The notes below the pieces were generated by a model. The model did not search any database, was not told the DNA's origin, and saw only the letters and a program-made list of their open reading frames with translations. The position numbers were made by a program, and so were the translations under genes. From CAYIYO01 sp964367715 (GTDB taxonomy: Bacteria > Chlamydiota > Chlamydiia > Chlamydiales > Criblamydiaceae): a stretch of 15,963 nt of DNA. Shown piece after piece: positions 1 to 6,747 of this stretch (its first letter is position 1; the number at the start of each line of letters is the position of its first letter). Location: positions 1 through 15,963 of the forward strand of contig CAYIYO010000042.1 in the NCBI GenBank assembly GCA_964367715.1. Direction: 5' to 3'.

Positions 1-49
1 GGTCGCGGATGCGACCGTAGCGTGTAGCCACAGGCGTAAGCCTGTGGTC
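1..49. repeat. Dispersed palindromic repeat, copy 1 (double hairpin)
   Basis: This 49-base unit folds into two perfect hairpins: GGTCGC/GCGACC around GGAT (1-16) and CCACAGGC/GCCTGTGG around the GNRA-type tetraloop GTAA (28-47). A second unit of the same length lies at 8547-8595 and matches at 41 of 49 positions. Hairpin pairs repeated between genes are the hallmark of REP/BIME-type extragenic elements. No transposase is visible here, so the mode of spread is unknown. The element may start left of the window. It could also act as a transcription barrier or mRNA-stabilising structure between an unseen upstream gene and the efflux operon. Confidence 0.75.
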
Positions 50-68
50 AAGTTGAACAAACAATTGA

Positions 69-82
69 GCCGCGAATGCGGC
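69..82. repeat. Third hairpin related to the repeat's first stem
   Basis: GCCGC-GAAT-GCGGC is a perfect 5-bp stem. It resembles the core of the first stem of copy 1 (GTCGC-GGAT-GCGAC). The two differ by a T-A to C-G pair change on opposite sides of the stem plus one loop base, so pairing is kept. It is probably another, partly lost unit of the same repeat family. Confidence 0.5.
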
Positions 83-167
83 GACAGGAAAAAACATGAG
101 CATATTTATAAAAATTAATTGATGAAAGGAATTTCTTAATCGGGTATCTTCCTCAACAAGGTATCCT

Positions 168-1160
168 ATGAATAAAAAAGTATTACTCATTCCTCTTTTT
201 GCCTTTTTGGCATTATTCGCATTGCGGCAAGGGCAAATCCACTCGCGTCCAGATCCCCATGTCTTATCATTCTCTGGTAACATCGAAATCACTGAAGTCG
301 AGCTCAGCTTTAAAATTCCTGGAAAGGTGGACAAACGTTTTGTTTCTGAAGGACAAGTTGTCAAAGAAGGCCAACAAATTGCGTTGATCGACACCAGCGA
401 ACTCGTCCATGAAGTCGCCTTAAAAGAATCGGAGATGGAAGCCGCAAAAGCTGCGCTAGAAGAGATGCGTACAGGCTACCTTCCGGAAGAGATTGCCCAA
501 GCGGAAGCGCAGCTTAAACAAGCAAATGCCAACCTCAACAACCTTTCGACCGACTTTAATCGTCAACAAACGCTTTTTCAAGGCGATGTGATCTCTTCGA
601 AAGAGTTTGATGTCAGCCGTTCGGCGTATGAAATCGCCAAAGCAAAAGTCACAGAATCAGAAGAAAAACTCTCATTGATGAAGAAAGGGGTTCGACAAGA
701 AAAAGTGGCACAAGCCGAAGCAAACTTTCACCACGCCCAACACGCGCTCGCCTTAGCAGAGACCCGCCTTAGCTATGCGACCATCAATGCTCCCCTCTCT
801 GGATACGTCCTTTCCGACAACATTGAAGCAGGCGAATATGTCTCACCTGGAACCCCTGTTGTCACCATTGGCAACCTTAAAGATGTATGGCTACGTGGAT
901 ATATCGACGAAACCCATCTTGGTAAAATAAAAATCGGACAAAAAGTCAGCGTTTACAGCGACACCTATCCAGACAAAACCTATGAAGGAACAGTCACCTT
1001 CATCTCGCCTGAAGCGGAATTCACACCAAAAAATGTGCAAACAGAAAAAGAGCGCGTCAAACTTGTTTATCGTGTGAAAGTCGATATCCCTAACCCTTCT
1101 CTCGAATTAAAACCTGGGATGCCCGTCGACGGTACGATCCTTCTAAATGAAAAAAATTAG
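168..1160 (+). CDS. ybhG: YbhG-like periplasmic adaptor (HlyD/membrane fusion protein)
   Basis: This is the periplasmic adaptor of a tripartite efflux pump, linking the inner-membrane ABC transporter to the outer-membrane factor. The 330-residue protein has a short basic N-terminus and one hydrophobic anchor (about residues 4-20). Next come a first lipoyl half with the pattern G-K-V-x-x-x-F-V-x-E-G-Q-x-V, a long Ala/Glu/Gln-rich coiled-coil hairpin (about 80-200), a second lipoyl half (SYATINAPLSGYV), and a beta-barrel part. The segment YPDKTYEGTVTFISPEAEF followed by TPK and LVYR matches YbhG of E. coli (about 330 residues) closely as I recall it. The start is supported by AAGG six bases upstream. 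It is the first gene of a six-gene run, and the next start lies two bases after its stop. No local regulator gene is present. Confidence 0.9.
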   Translation: MNKKVLLIPLFAFLALFALRQGQIHSRPDPHVLSFSGNIEITEVELSFKIPGKVDKRFVSEGQVVKEGQQIALIDTSELVHEVALKESEMEAAKAALEEMRTGYLPEEIAQAEAQLKQANANLNNLSTDFNRQQTLFQGDVISSKEFDVSRSAYEIAKAKVTESEEKLSLMKKGVRQEKVAQAEANFHHAQHALALAETRLSYATINAPLSGYVLSDNIEAGEYVSPGTPVVTIGNLKDVWLRGYIDETHLGKIKIGQKVSVYSDTYPDKTYEGTVTFISPEAEFTPKNVQTEKERVKLVYRVKVDIPNPSLELKPGMPVDGTILLNEKN

Positions 1161-1162
1161 TA

Positions 1163-2113
1163 ATGAATCTTATTGTCACAGAAAATTTAACGAAGAGATT
1201 CGGAACCTTGACCGCTGTCGACAATCTCTCCTTTTCCGTTAATAGTGGCGAAATTTTTGGCATCGTCGGTCCCGATGGAGCGGGCAAAACGACGGTGATG
1301 CGCTTGTTGGCGTCGATCATGGATCCCACCTCCGGAAAAATATGGATCGATGGCATGGAGACGGCTGCAAACACCGAAACGATTAAAGAGCGCGTCAGTT
1401 ATATGAGCCAAAAGTTTGGATTGTATAGCGATCTCACGGTTCGAGAAAACATGGACTTCTATGCAGAAATCTATGGAGTGCGTCACAAAAAAAAGCACCA
1501 ACGCATTGAAGAGCTACTCGCCTTTAGCCATTTAACCCCTTTTTCGGAACGCCTTGCGGAGAATCTCTCTGGAGGGATGAAGCAGAAGCTCGGACTGTGC
1601 TGCGCCCTTATCCATACGCCAAAAATTTTATTTTTAGATGAGCCGACGAATGGGGTCGATCCCGTGACGCGTCGCGACTTTTGGCGTATTTTGTATGAGT
1701 TGCATCGACAAGGCACAACGATTGTTTTTACGACTTCCTACCTCGACGAGGCAGAACGCTGCAATAAGGTGGCGTTCATGTATCAAGGAAAGCTGCTGTC
1801 GATGGGAACGCCCAAAGAGGTGAAAAAGCATTTGGAAGGTTCCATCCTTGAAATTCAATGCAAAGCGCCCCGCAAAGCGATGTTGAAGCTTAGAGAGATG
1901 CTCGGCTACGACTGCGTCAAACTTTTCGGTAATCGAATTCATATTTACATCTATACCGAGCATCCAAAAACGTCGATTGTCGAATTAGAAAAAGGCCTGA
2001 TTGAAGCTGGACTTACTGATTATGCGATCCGTCACCTGGAGCCGACATTAGAAGATGTGTTCATGTCCTTGATGAATGACAAAGGCAAGGAGGACGACGA
2101 TGTCGCCTATTGA
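1163..2113 (+). CDS. ABC exporter ATPase, equivalent of the YbhF N-terminal half
   Basis: This is a nucleotide-binding subunit that would power the two ABC-2 permeases downstream. The 316-residue protein has one ATPase domain plus a C-terminal extension of about 85 residues. Motifs seen: Walker A GPDGAGKTT (36-44), Q-loop Gln83, canonical signature LSGGM (135-139), Walker B FLDEPT (Asp159, Glu160), and D-loop GVDP. The switch histidine is absent: the expected TTH reads TTSYLDEAE, with Ser192 in its place. The unusual Asp38 in Walker A is also what I recall in the N-terminal half of E. coli YbhF, where two ATPase domains are fused in one chain of about 578 residues; here they are two genes. 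There is no clear ribosome-binding site, and the start two bases after the adaptor stop suggests coupling. Its end overlaps the next gene by 14 bases. Confidence 0.88.
   Translation: MNLIVTENLTKRFGTLTAVDNLSFSVNSGEIFGIVGPDGAGKTTVMRLLASIMDPTSGKIWIDGMETAANTETIKERVSYMSQKFGLYSDLTVRENMDFYAEIYGVRHKKKHQRIEELLAFSHLTPFSERLAENLSGGMKQKLGLCCALIHTPKILFLDEPTNGVDPVTRRDFWRILYELHRQGTTIVFTTSYLDEAERCNKVAFMYQGKLLSMGTPKEVKKHLEGSILEIQCKAPRKAMLKLREMLGYDCVKLFGNRIHIYIYTEHPKTSIVELEKGLIEAGLTDYAIRHLEPTLEDVFMSLMNDKGKEDDDVAY
2087..2093 (+). promoter_or_regulatory. Strong Shine-Dalgarno fixing the second ATPase start
   Basis: AAGGAGG lies six bases before the ATG at 2100, inside the end of the preceding gene. The frame is also open from an upstream ATG at 2076, but that codon has no such site and would add eight residues (MTKARRTT) not expected in the family. 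The 2100 start is therefore preferred. It is the best ribosome-binding site in the operon. Confidence 0.8.
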
Positions 2114-3065
2114 TCCTGAGCCAGAGTATGTCATTATCGCAGAAGGATTAGAAAAAAAATTCGGCGCGTTTATTGCTGTCGATAAAGTAAATTTCAAGAT
2201 TGAAAAAGGGAAAATTTACGGATTTTTAGGCCCCAATGGTGCGGGGAAGTCCACCACAATACGTATGTTGTGCGGACTCGTTGTGCCGACCGGGGGAAAA
2301 GCCACGATTATTGGATATGACATCTATAAAGACGCAGAGAAGATCAAAGAAAAAATCGGTTACATGAGCCAAAAGTTTTCGTTGTACGAAGATCTTACCG
2401 TCGAAGAAAATATCGATTTTTATAGCGGCATCTACCGCGTTCCAGAAAAAGACAAAGTGGAGCGTAAAGAATGGGTTATTAAGATGTCGGGACTGACCAC
2501 GCACCGCGATACGCGCACATCTGAATTGGCAGGGGGATGGAAGCAGCGCCTTGCTCTCGGTTGTGCGATCCTTCATAGACCCTTGCTTCTTTTCCTTGAT
2601 GAGCCGACGGCGGGGGTGGATCCGATCAATCGTCGTCGCTTTTGGAACCTTATCTACGACCTTGCGGATGAGGGAATGACGATTTTTGTAACGACGCATT
2701 ACATGGATGAGGCGGAGTATGTGGATGATATTTCGTTTATTTACCATGGAAGAGTGATTGCACATGGAACGCCGGATGTCATGAAAAGCACGATTATGAA
2801 AGAGGATGTGCTAGAAATCTTTTGTGATAATCCCGAGCGTGCGATGGAGGCGATACAAAAGATTGAAGGAGTAAAAGAAGTGGCGTTATTTGGCCATGGA
2901 TTGCATGTGGTTGTTGAAAGAGATACGGCAACAACAGAGAATCTGCATTCACTCCTTAAAGAAACCCCTTATAATGTCCGACATATTGCCCCTATCTCAC
3001 CCTCGATGGAAGATGTGTTTGTCTCGCTCATCGAGACGACAGATAAACAGCAGAGGGCCCGATGA
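2100..3065 (+). CDS. ABC exporter ATPase, equivalent of the YbhF C-terminal half
   Basis: This is the second nucleotide-binding subunit, expected to pair with the product of 1163-2113. From the preferred start the protein has 321 residues. Motifs seen: Walker A GPNGAGKST (44-52), Q-loop Gln91, a variant signature LAGGW (143-147; the usual Ser is Ala), Walker B FLDEPT (Asp167, Glu168), D-loop GVDP, and switch His200 in TTHYMDEAE. It is complementary to its partner: this subunit has the histidine but a weak signature, whereas the partner has a good signature and no histidine. A C-terminal domain of roughly 100 residues follows, ending in the SPSMEDVFVSLI motif common to ABC-2 exporter ATPases. 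Its TGA overlaps the ATG of the first permease (ATGA). Confidence 0.88.
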   Translation: MSPIDPEPEYVIIAEGLEKKFGAFIAVDKVNFKIEKGKIYGFLGPNGAGKSTTIRMLCGLVVPTGGKATIIGYDIYKDAEKIKEKIGYMSQKFSLYEDLTVEENIDFYSGIYRVPEKDKVERKEWVIKMSGLTTHRDTRTSELAGGWKQRLALGCAILHRPLLLFLDEPTAGVDPINRRRFWNLIYDLADEGMTIFVTTHYMDEAEYVDDISFIYHGRVIAHGTPDVMKSTIMKEDVLEIFCDNPERAMEAIQKIEGVKEVALFGHGLHVVVERDTATTENLHSLLKETPYNVRHIAPISPSMEDVFVSLIETTDKQQRAR

Positions 3066-4195
3066 AATTTTATCGATTCCTTGCAATCGCCAAAAAAGAA
3101 TGCATTCACGTCATCCGCGACTGGCGCAGCCTCTTTCTAAGTATTGCCACACCGATTTTTCTAATTCTACTTTTTGCTTATGCCTTAACGCTGGATGTTG
3201 AGAATGTAAAAATTATTATTTGGGATCAAAGTAAAACTGTTGATAGCAGAAAATTAGTCGATAATTTTCTGGGTTCCCGTTACTTTTCACTATCCAGCTA
3301 CGCGGACAACTATGAAGAAATCATTGATGATATCAATAAAGGGAATTCTCTTGTTGCACTGGTGATCCCGACCAACTTTGGGCAGCGCCTCGATGCCGAG
3401 CGCCAGCCAACAATACAGATCATCGTCGATGGCAGCGACGCCAATTCTGCGACGCTCTCGCTAGCCTATGCCGATGCCGTTACACAAGGATATTCCGAAG
3501 GACTCATCCTAAAACAGCTCCAACACAATGGGAAAGAGGGGTTATCGCCTCCGATTGATCTTCGCACACGCGTTTGGTTTAATAGTGAAATCAATTCGAG
3601 GAACACGATCGTTCCCGGACTTATTGGGGTGATCATGATGGTCATTGCATCTCTCATGACCTCGCTAACCATCGCACGGGAGTGGGAACGCGGATCGATG
3701 GAGCAGCTGATTTCTACTCCGGTGAAAGTCCCCGAGTTAATTTTGGGAAAAATGTTTCCTTATTTTGTTTTGGGAATGCTTGATGTGACGCTTATTGTGT
3801 TGATTGGCGAATTTGTGTTTGACGTTCCCTTCCGTGGAAGTATCGTCCTTTTATTTACAATGGCTATGCTGTTTTTGGTCGGTGCGCTTTCTCTTGGGAT
3901 GCTCATCAGCATTTTAACAAAAAGCCAACTGCTTGCAAGTCAGCTGGCAATGGTCATTACCTTTCTTCCGTCCGTGCTTTTATCCGGATTTTTAAGTCCT
4001 ATCTACAATATGCCGCAAGCGATCCAAGTCATTACCTATTTTGTGCCTGCGCGCTATTTTATTACATTTTTGCGCTCAATTTATCTTAAAGGAGTGGGCC
4101 TTTCTGTCTTGTATGTGGAAGGGATTTTTCTCCTTTTATTTGCAGTGGTCACTGTCACGTTGGCGAACCTTAAATTCAAGAAAAAGCTGGAATAA
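3062..4195 (+). CDS. ybhS: ABC-2 type permease, YbhS-like
   Basis: This is an inner-membrane permease half of the exporter. At 377 residues it has the length I recall for E. coli YbhS. It begins with a cytoplasmic amphipathic stretch (KKECIHVIRDWRS), one membrane segment (about 24-43), and a periplasmic domain of about 130 residues containing the IIVDGSDANSATL motif. It ends with a bundle of about five membrane segments from residue 185 on. AREWERGSMEQL after the second membrane segment, and PARYF near the end, are typical of the ABC2_membrane_3 family and agree closely with YbhS. The start overlaps the upstream stop as ATGA, with AGAGGG a few bases before it, so translation is probably coupled. 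It likely forms a heterodimer with the next gene's product. Confidence 0.9.
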   Translation: MKFYRFLAIAKKECIHVIRDWRSLFLSIATPIFLILLFAYALTLDVENVKIIIWDQSKTVDSRKLVDNFLGSRYFSLSSYADNYEEIIDDINKGNSLVALVIPTNFGQRLDAERQPTIQIIVDGSDANSATLSLAYADAVTQGYSEGLILKQLQHNGKEGLSPPIDLRTRVWFNSEINSRNTIVPGLIGVIMMVIASLMTSLTIAREWERGSMEQLISTPVKVPELILGKMFPYFVLGMLDVTLIVLIGEFVFDVPFRGSIVLLFTMAMLFLVGALSLGMLISILTKSQLLASQLAMVITFLPSVLLSGFLSPIYNMPQAIQVITYFVPARYFITFLRSIYLKGVGLSVLYVEGIFLLLFAVVTVTLANLKFKKKLE

Positions 4196-4197
4196 CG

Positions 4198-5328
4198 ATG
4201 TTTGAGCGGATAAAAAATATGTTAATCAAAGAGTTTGTGCAGATTTTCCGGGATCCGCGCATGCGCAGTATTATCTTTGTCGTCCCCCTCTTCCAAACGT
4301 TTATTTTCGGCTATGCTGTCACTACCGATGTTAAAAATATTTCAACTGCAATTTATGATTTAGACAATAGCGTGATGAGCCGAAAAGTGACGGATGCGTT
4401 CATTCAATCGGGCGAATTCGAAGTGAAAGATTACATTTACAGCGACGAAGCCGCAAAAGAGTTGCTTGATGCGGGAAAGGTGTTGGTCGTTATCCATTTT
4501 CCTAAGGGATTTGAACACAAAGTGAACGGGGGAAAGAGTTCGCCTTTACAGGTGTTGATCGATGGGAGTGACGGCAATAGCGCACGAATTATCCAACACT
4601 ATGTCGCAAAGATCACCTACCAGATCTCGAAAAAGATTTTGGTGGAAGAGCAGATTCGTCAAACGGGAAAATCGAGTCAGCAGATGGGCATTCAAGTCGA
4701 AAGCCGTGCCTGGTTTAACGAAAACCTCGAAAGCCGCGATTTCTATATTCCAGGAATCCTCTCCACAATTTTAACGCTGGTGACGATTACGATGACCAGT
4801 ATGTCGATCGTCAGGGAAAAAGAGATGGGAACGATGGAGCAAATTTTGGTGACTCCGATAAAAAAATTCGAGTTCATCTTAGGAAAAACTGTGCCTTTCT
4901 CTTTGATCGCCTTCTTTAACGTGATCGCTATTCTCACAGTTGCCTCTTTTTGGTTTAATGTGCCGATTCGTGGCAGCCTTTCCTTGCTTTTTGTTGCTGT
5001 CAGCTTTTATTTATTAACGATTCTTGGCATCGGATTTTTCATCTCTACAATCAGTCAGACACAGCAGCAAGCGATGATGGTCACCTTCTTTTTCTATTTT
5101 CCTATGGTTCTCTTGTCGGGCTTCTTGTTCCCTATTGCGAATATGCCGATAGTGATCCAGTGGATCACTTACCTTAACCCATTGCGTTACTTCATTACTT
5201 TCATCCGTGCGCTCTTCCTTAAAGGCGTTGGGATAGAGATTCTTTGGCCACAAATACTCGCTCTTGCTATAATGGGAATTTTTACAATATGGTTCGCAAC
5301 ACGCAGGTTTCAAAAGACACTGTCATGA
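4198..5328 (+). CDS. ybhR: ABC-2 type permease, YbhR-like
   Basis: This is the second inner-membrane permease half, 376 residues. It has the same layout as its neighbour, and the two look like ancient paralogues: N-terminal IKEFVQIFRDPRMRS, membrane segment about 22-42, a periplasmic domain with the VLIDGSDGNSARI motif, then about five membrane segments. Landmarks are VREKEMGTMEQILVTP, TQQQA and LLSGFLFPIANMP, which match YbhR as I recall it. The gap to the upstream stop is two bases, and the TGA overlaps the next ATG. In E. coli the YbhFSR transporter has been linked to tolerance of some antibiotics and to tetracycline or cation export; the substrate here cannot be read from sequence. Confidence 0.9.
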   Translation: MFERIKNMLIKEFVQIFRDPRMRSIIFVVPLFQTFIFGYAVTTDVKNISTAIYDLDNSVMSRKVTDAFIQSGEFEVKDYIYSDEAAKELLDAGKVLVVIHFPKGFEHKVNGGKSSPLQVLIDGSDGNSARIIQHYVAKITYQISKKILVEEQIRQTGKSSQQMGIQVESRAWFNENLESRDFYIPGILSTILTLVTITMTSMSIVREKEMGTMEQILVTPIKKFEFILGKTVPFSLIAFFNVIAILTVASFWFNVPIRGSLSLLFVAVSFYLLTILGIGFFISTISQTQQQAMMVTFFFYFPMVLLSGFLFPIANMPIVIQWITYLNPLRYFITFIRALFLKGVGIEILWPQILALAIMGIFTIWFATRRFQKTLS

Positions 5329-6665
5329 CACATTTATTATGGTTTACTCTTCGTTTATGCTTGTTGATTGTTTCTTTGTTCGTCGTCCCTTCTCTCCAGG
5401 CTGACACAGCAGGACTTTCGCTCGAAGGATGCCAACGCATCGCGCTCGATACGAGTCCTCTCACACGCGCAGCAATGGAAGGAGTCAACATCGCCCACGA
5501 AATTGTCGGAATGGCAGAAGCTCCTTATTATCCTTCTATTGGCGCTAATGCCCACTACGAACGGTGGCAAAAATTTGATTTCATCACGCTAAATAAAACC
5601 GCTGGAGTGCCTCCTGGAGTCCTTCCTAAGATCATCGGACCTACAAACGACTACAACTTCTCGATCAGCTCAAAATACCTTGTGTACGACTGGGGCGAGC
5701 GCCGCGCACAGCTGATGGCTGCCCGCTCAGAACAGCAAGCTGCCTGTTTGGATACCATAAAAATTGAACAGGAAATTCTTCTTAATGTTGCTCTCGCCTT
5801 CTACCAACTGATCGCCAATATTGAATTAGAAAAGGTTGCCATCAAGAACTTAGAACGCTCAGAAAAAAACAATAGCTTCGCAAAAGAACGCAAAGAAGTA
5901 GGAGACGTTCCTTTGGCCGACGTCTTTCGTTCGCAAGTCGATGTGGCCGAATCAAAACAACAGCTGGTAAAAGCACGGAACATGGTCCGCATCGCAAAAG
6001 TCAACCTCAATGCCGCCATGGGTCTGCCGCCACAAATTGAATTCACTCTCGCACCAGAAGAAGTCGAGGCCATCCCACCCGAATCTTTTAGTCTCCAAAT
6101 GGCACAACTCCGTGCGATGGAAGAGCGTCCTGAAATAAAGGTCGCACAATACCACCTACGCACCATGGCCTACAAAATTAAAGAAGCACAAGGCGCCTTC
6201 GGTCCAAAAGTCAACGCAGAAGGCGGCTACGGCAAACGCGACAATGATTGGTTTCCGTCGACCGATGAATGGATCTTTGGCGTCTCCGTCGATGTGCCGA
6301 TCTTCACTGGATTCAAACTCACGCACAATCTCCGCCGTACACAAGCGGAGTTTCTTAAAGCGCGTGCAGAATACGACCAACTGCTGCTTCAAGTGCAGCA
6401 AGAAGTATGGAAAGCCTACTCCAACATGCAGGAAGCCTATGAGTCGATCGAAGCCTCCCTCGCACAAATCAACGATGCCGGTGAAAGTAATCGGCTCACT
6501 GAGCAGCGCTACCAAGCCGGTGCGAGCACGATCACCGATCTTCTAGACGCACAGACATCTCTCGCCCGCGCAGAAGCAGTGCGTGTCGATGCGTTGTGGG
6601 GATATCAAGCGGCGAAATCGATCTTTTTGTGGACACAAGGTTCCCTCTCCGTCGATTTAAAATAA
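5325..6665 (+). CDS. TolC-family outer-membrane efflux factor
   Basis: This is the outer-membrane channel that completes the tripartite pump. The chosen ATG at 5325 overlaps the TGA of the permease gene (ATGA), as at 3062. It begins directly with a signal peptide of about 26 residues: MTHLLWF, a Leu/Val core, then PSLQA before DTAG. The 446-residue protein shows the two-fold outer-membrane efflux (OEP) repeat: long amphipathic helices rich in Ala, Glu and Gln, strand segments such as FSISSKYLVYDWGERRAQL in the first half and FGVSVDVPIFTGFKLTHN in the second, and a terminal helix with RYQAGASTITDLLDAQTSLA. An upstream in-frame ATG at 5244 would bury the signal peptide and overlap the permease by 85 bases, so it is not used. 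E. coli ybhGFSR has no own channel gene; this operon carries one. Confidence 0.9.
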   Translation: MTHLLWFTLRLCLLIVSLFVVPSLQADTAGLSLEGCQRIALDTSPLTRAAMEGVNIAHEIVGMAEAPYYPSIGANAHYERWQKFDFITLNKTAGVPPGVLPKIIGPTNDYNFSISSKYLVYDWGERRAQLMAARSEQQAACLDTIKIEQEILLNVALAFYQLIANIELEKVAIKNLERSEKNNSFAKERKEVGDVPLADVFRSQVDVAESKQQLVKARNMVRIAKVNLNAAMGLPPQIEFTLAPEEVEAIPPESFSLQMAQLRAMEERPEIKVAQYHLRTMAYKIKEAQGAFGPKVNAEGGYGKRDNDWFPSTDEWIFGVSVDVPIFTGFKLTHNLRRTQAEFLKARAEYDQLLLQVQQEVWKAYSNMQEAYESIEASLAQINDAGESNRLTEQRYQAGASTITDLLDAQTSLARAEAVRVDALWGYQAAKSIFLWTQGSLSVDLK

Positions 6666-6747
6666 TCACTTACAAAAGTCGTCCTGTAAATTTAAATCGC
6701 TTTCCCGTAAAATAGGTGCTTTAACTTAACCATCCCCCTATAAAATA
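6666..6747. other. Short intergenic region before the ABC-F gene
   Basis: These 82 bases contain no hairpin terminator that I can see, so read-through from the efflux operon into the ABC-F gene is possible. A weak sigma-70-like pair is present: CTTACA (6669-6674), a 17-base spacer, and TTAAAT (6692-6697), each matching consensus at 4 of 6 positions. No Shine-Dalgarno precedes the ATG at 6748; the adjacent sequence is C-rich followed by TATAAAATA. Confidence 0.4.

Noticed and set aside
2076..2099. Upstream start for the second ATPase
   Set aside because: The ATG at 2100 has AAGGAGG at ideal distance; the longer form adds residues without family support and overlaps the previous gene more.
2226..2765. 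Long minus-strand open frame inside the second ATPase gene
   Set aside because: It is a codon-bias shadow of a well-supported ABC ATPase; its translation has no domain-like features.
5244..5324. Upstream start for the outer-membrane factor
   Set aside because: It would place 27 residues ahead of a clear signal peptide; the ATGA overlap at 5325 fits the coupling seen elsewhere in the operon.
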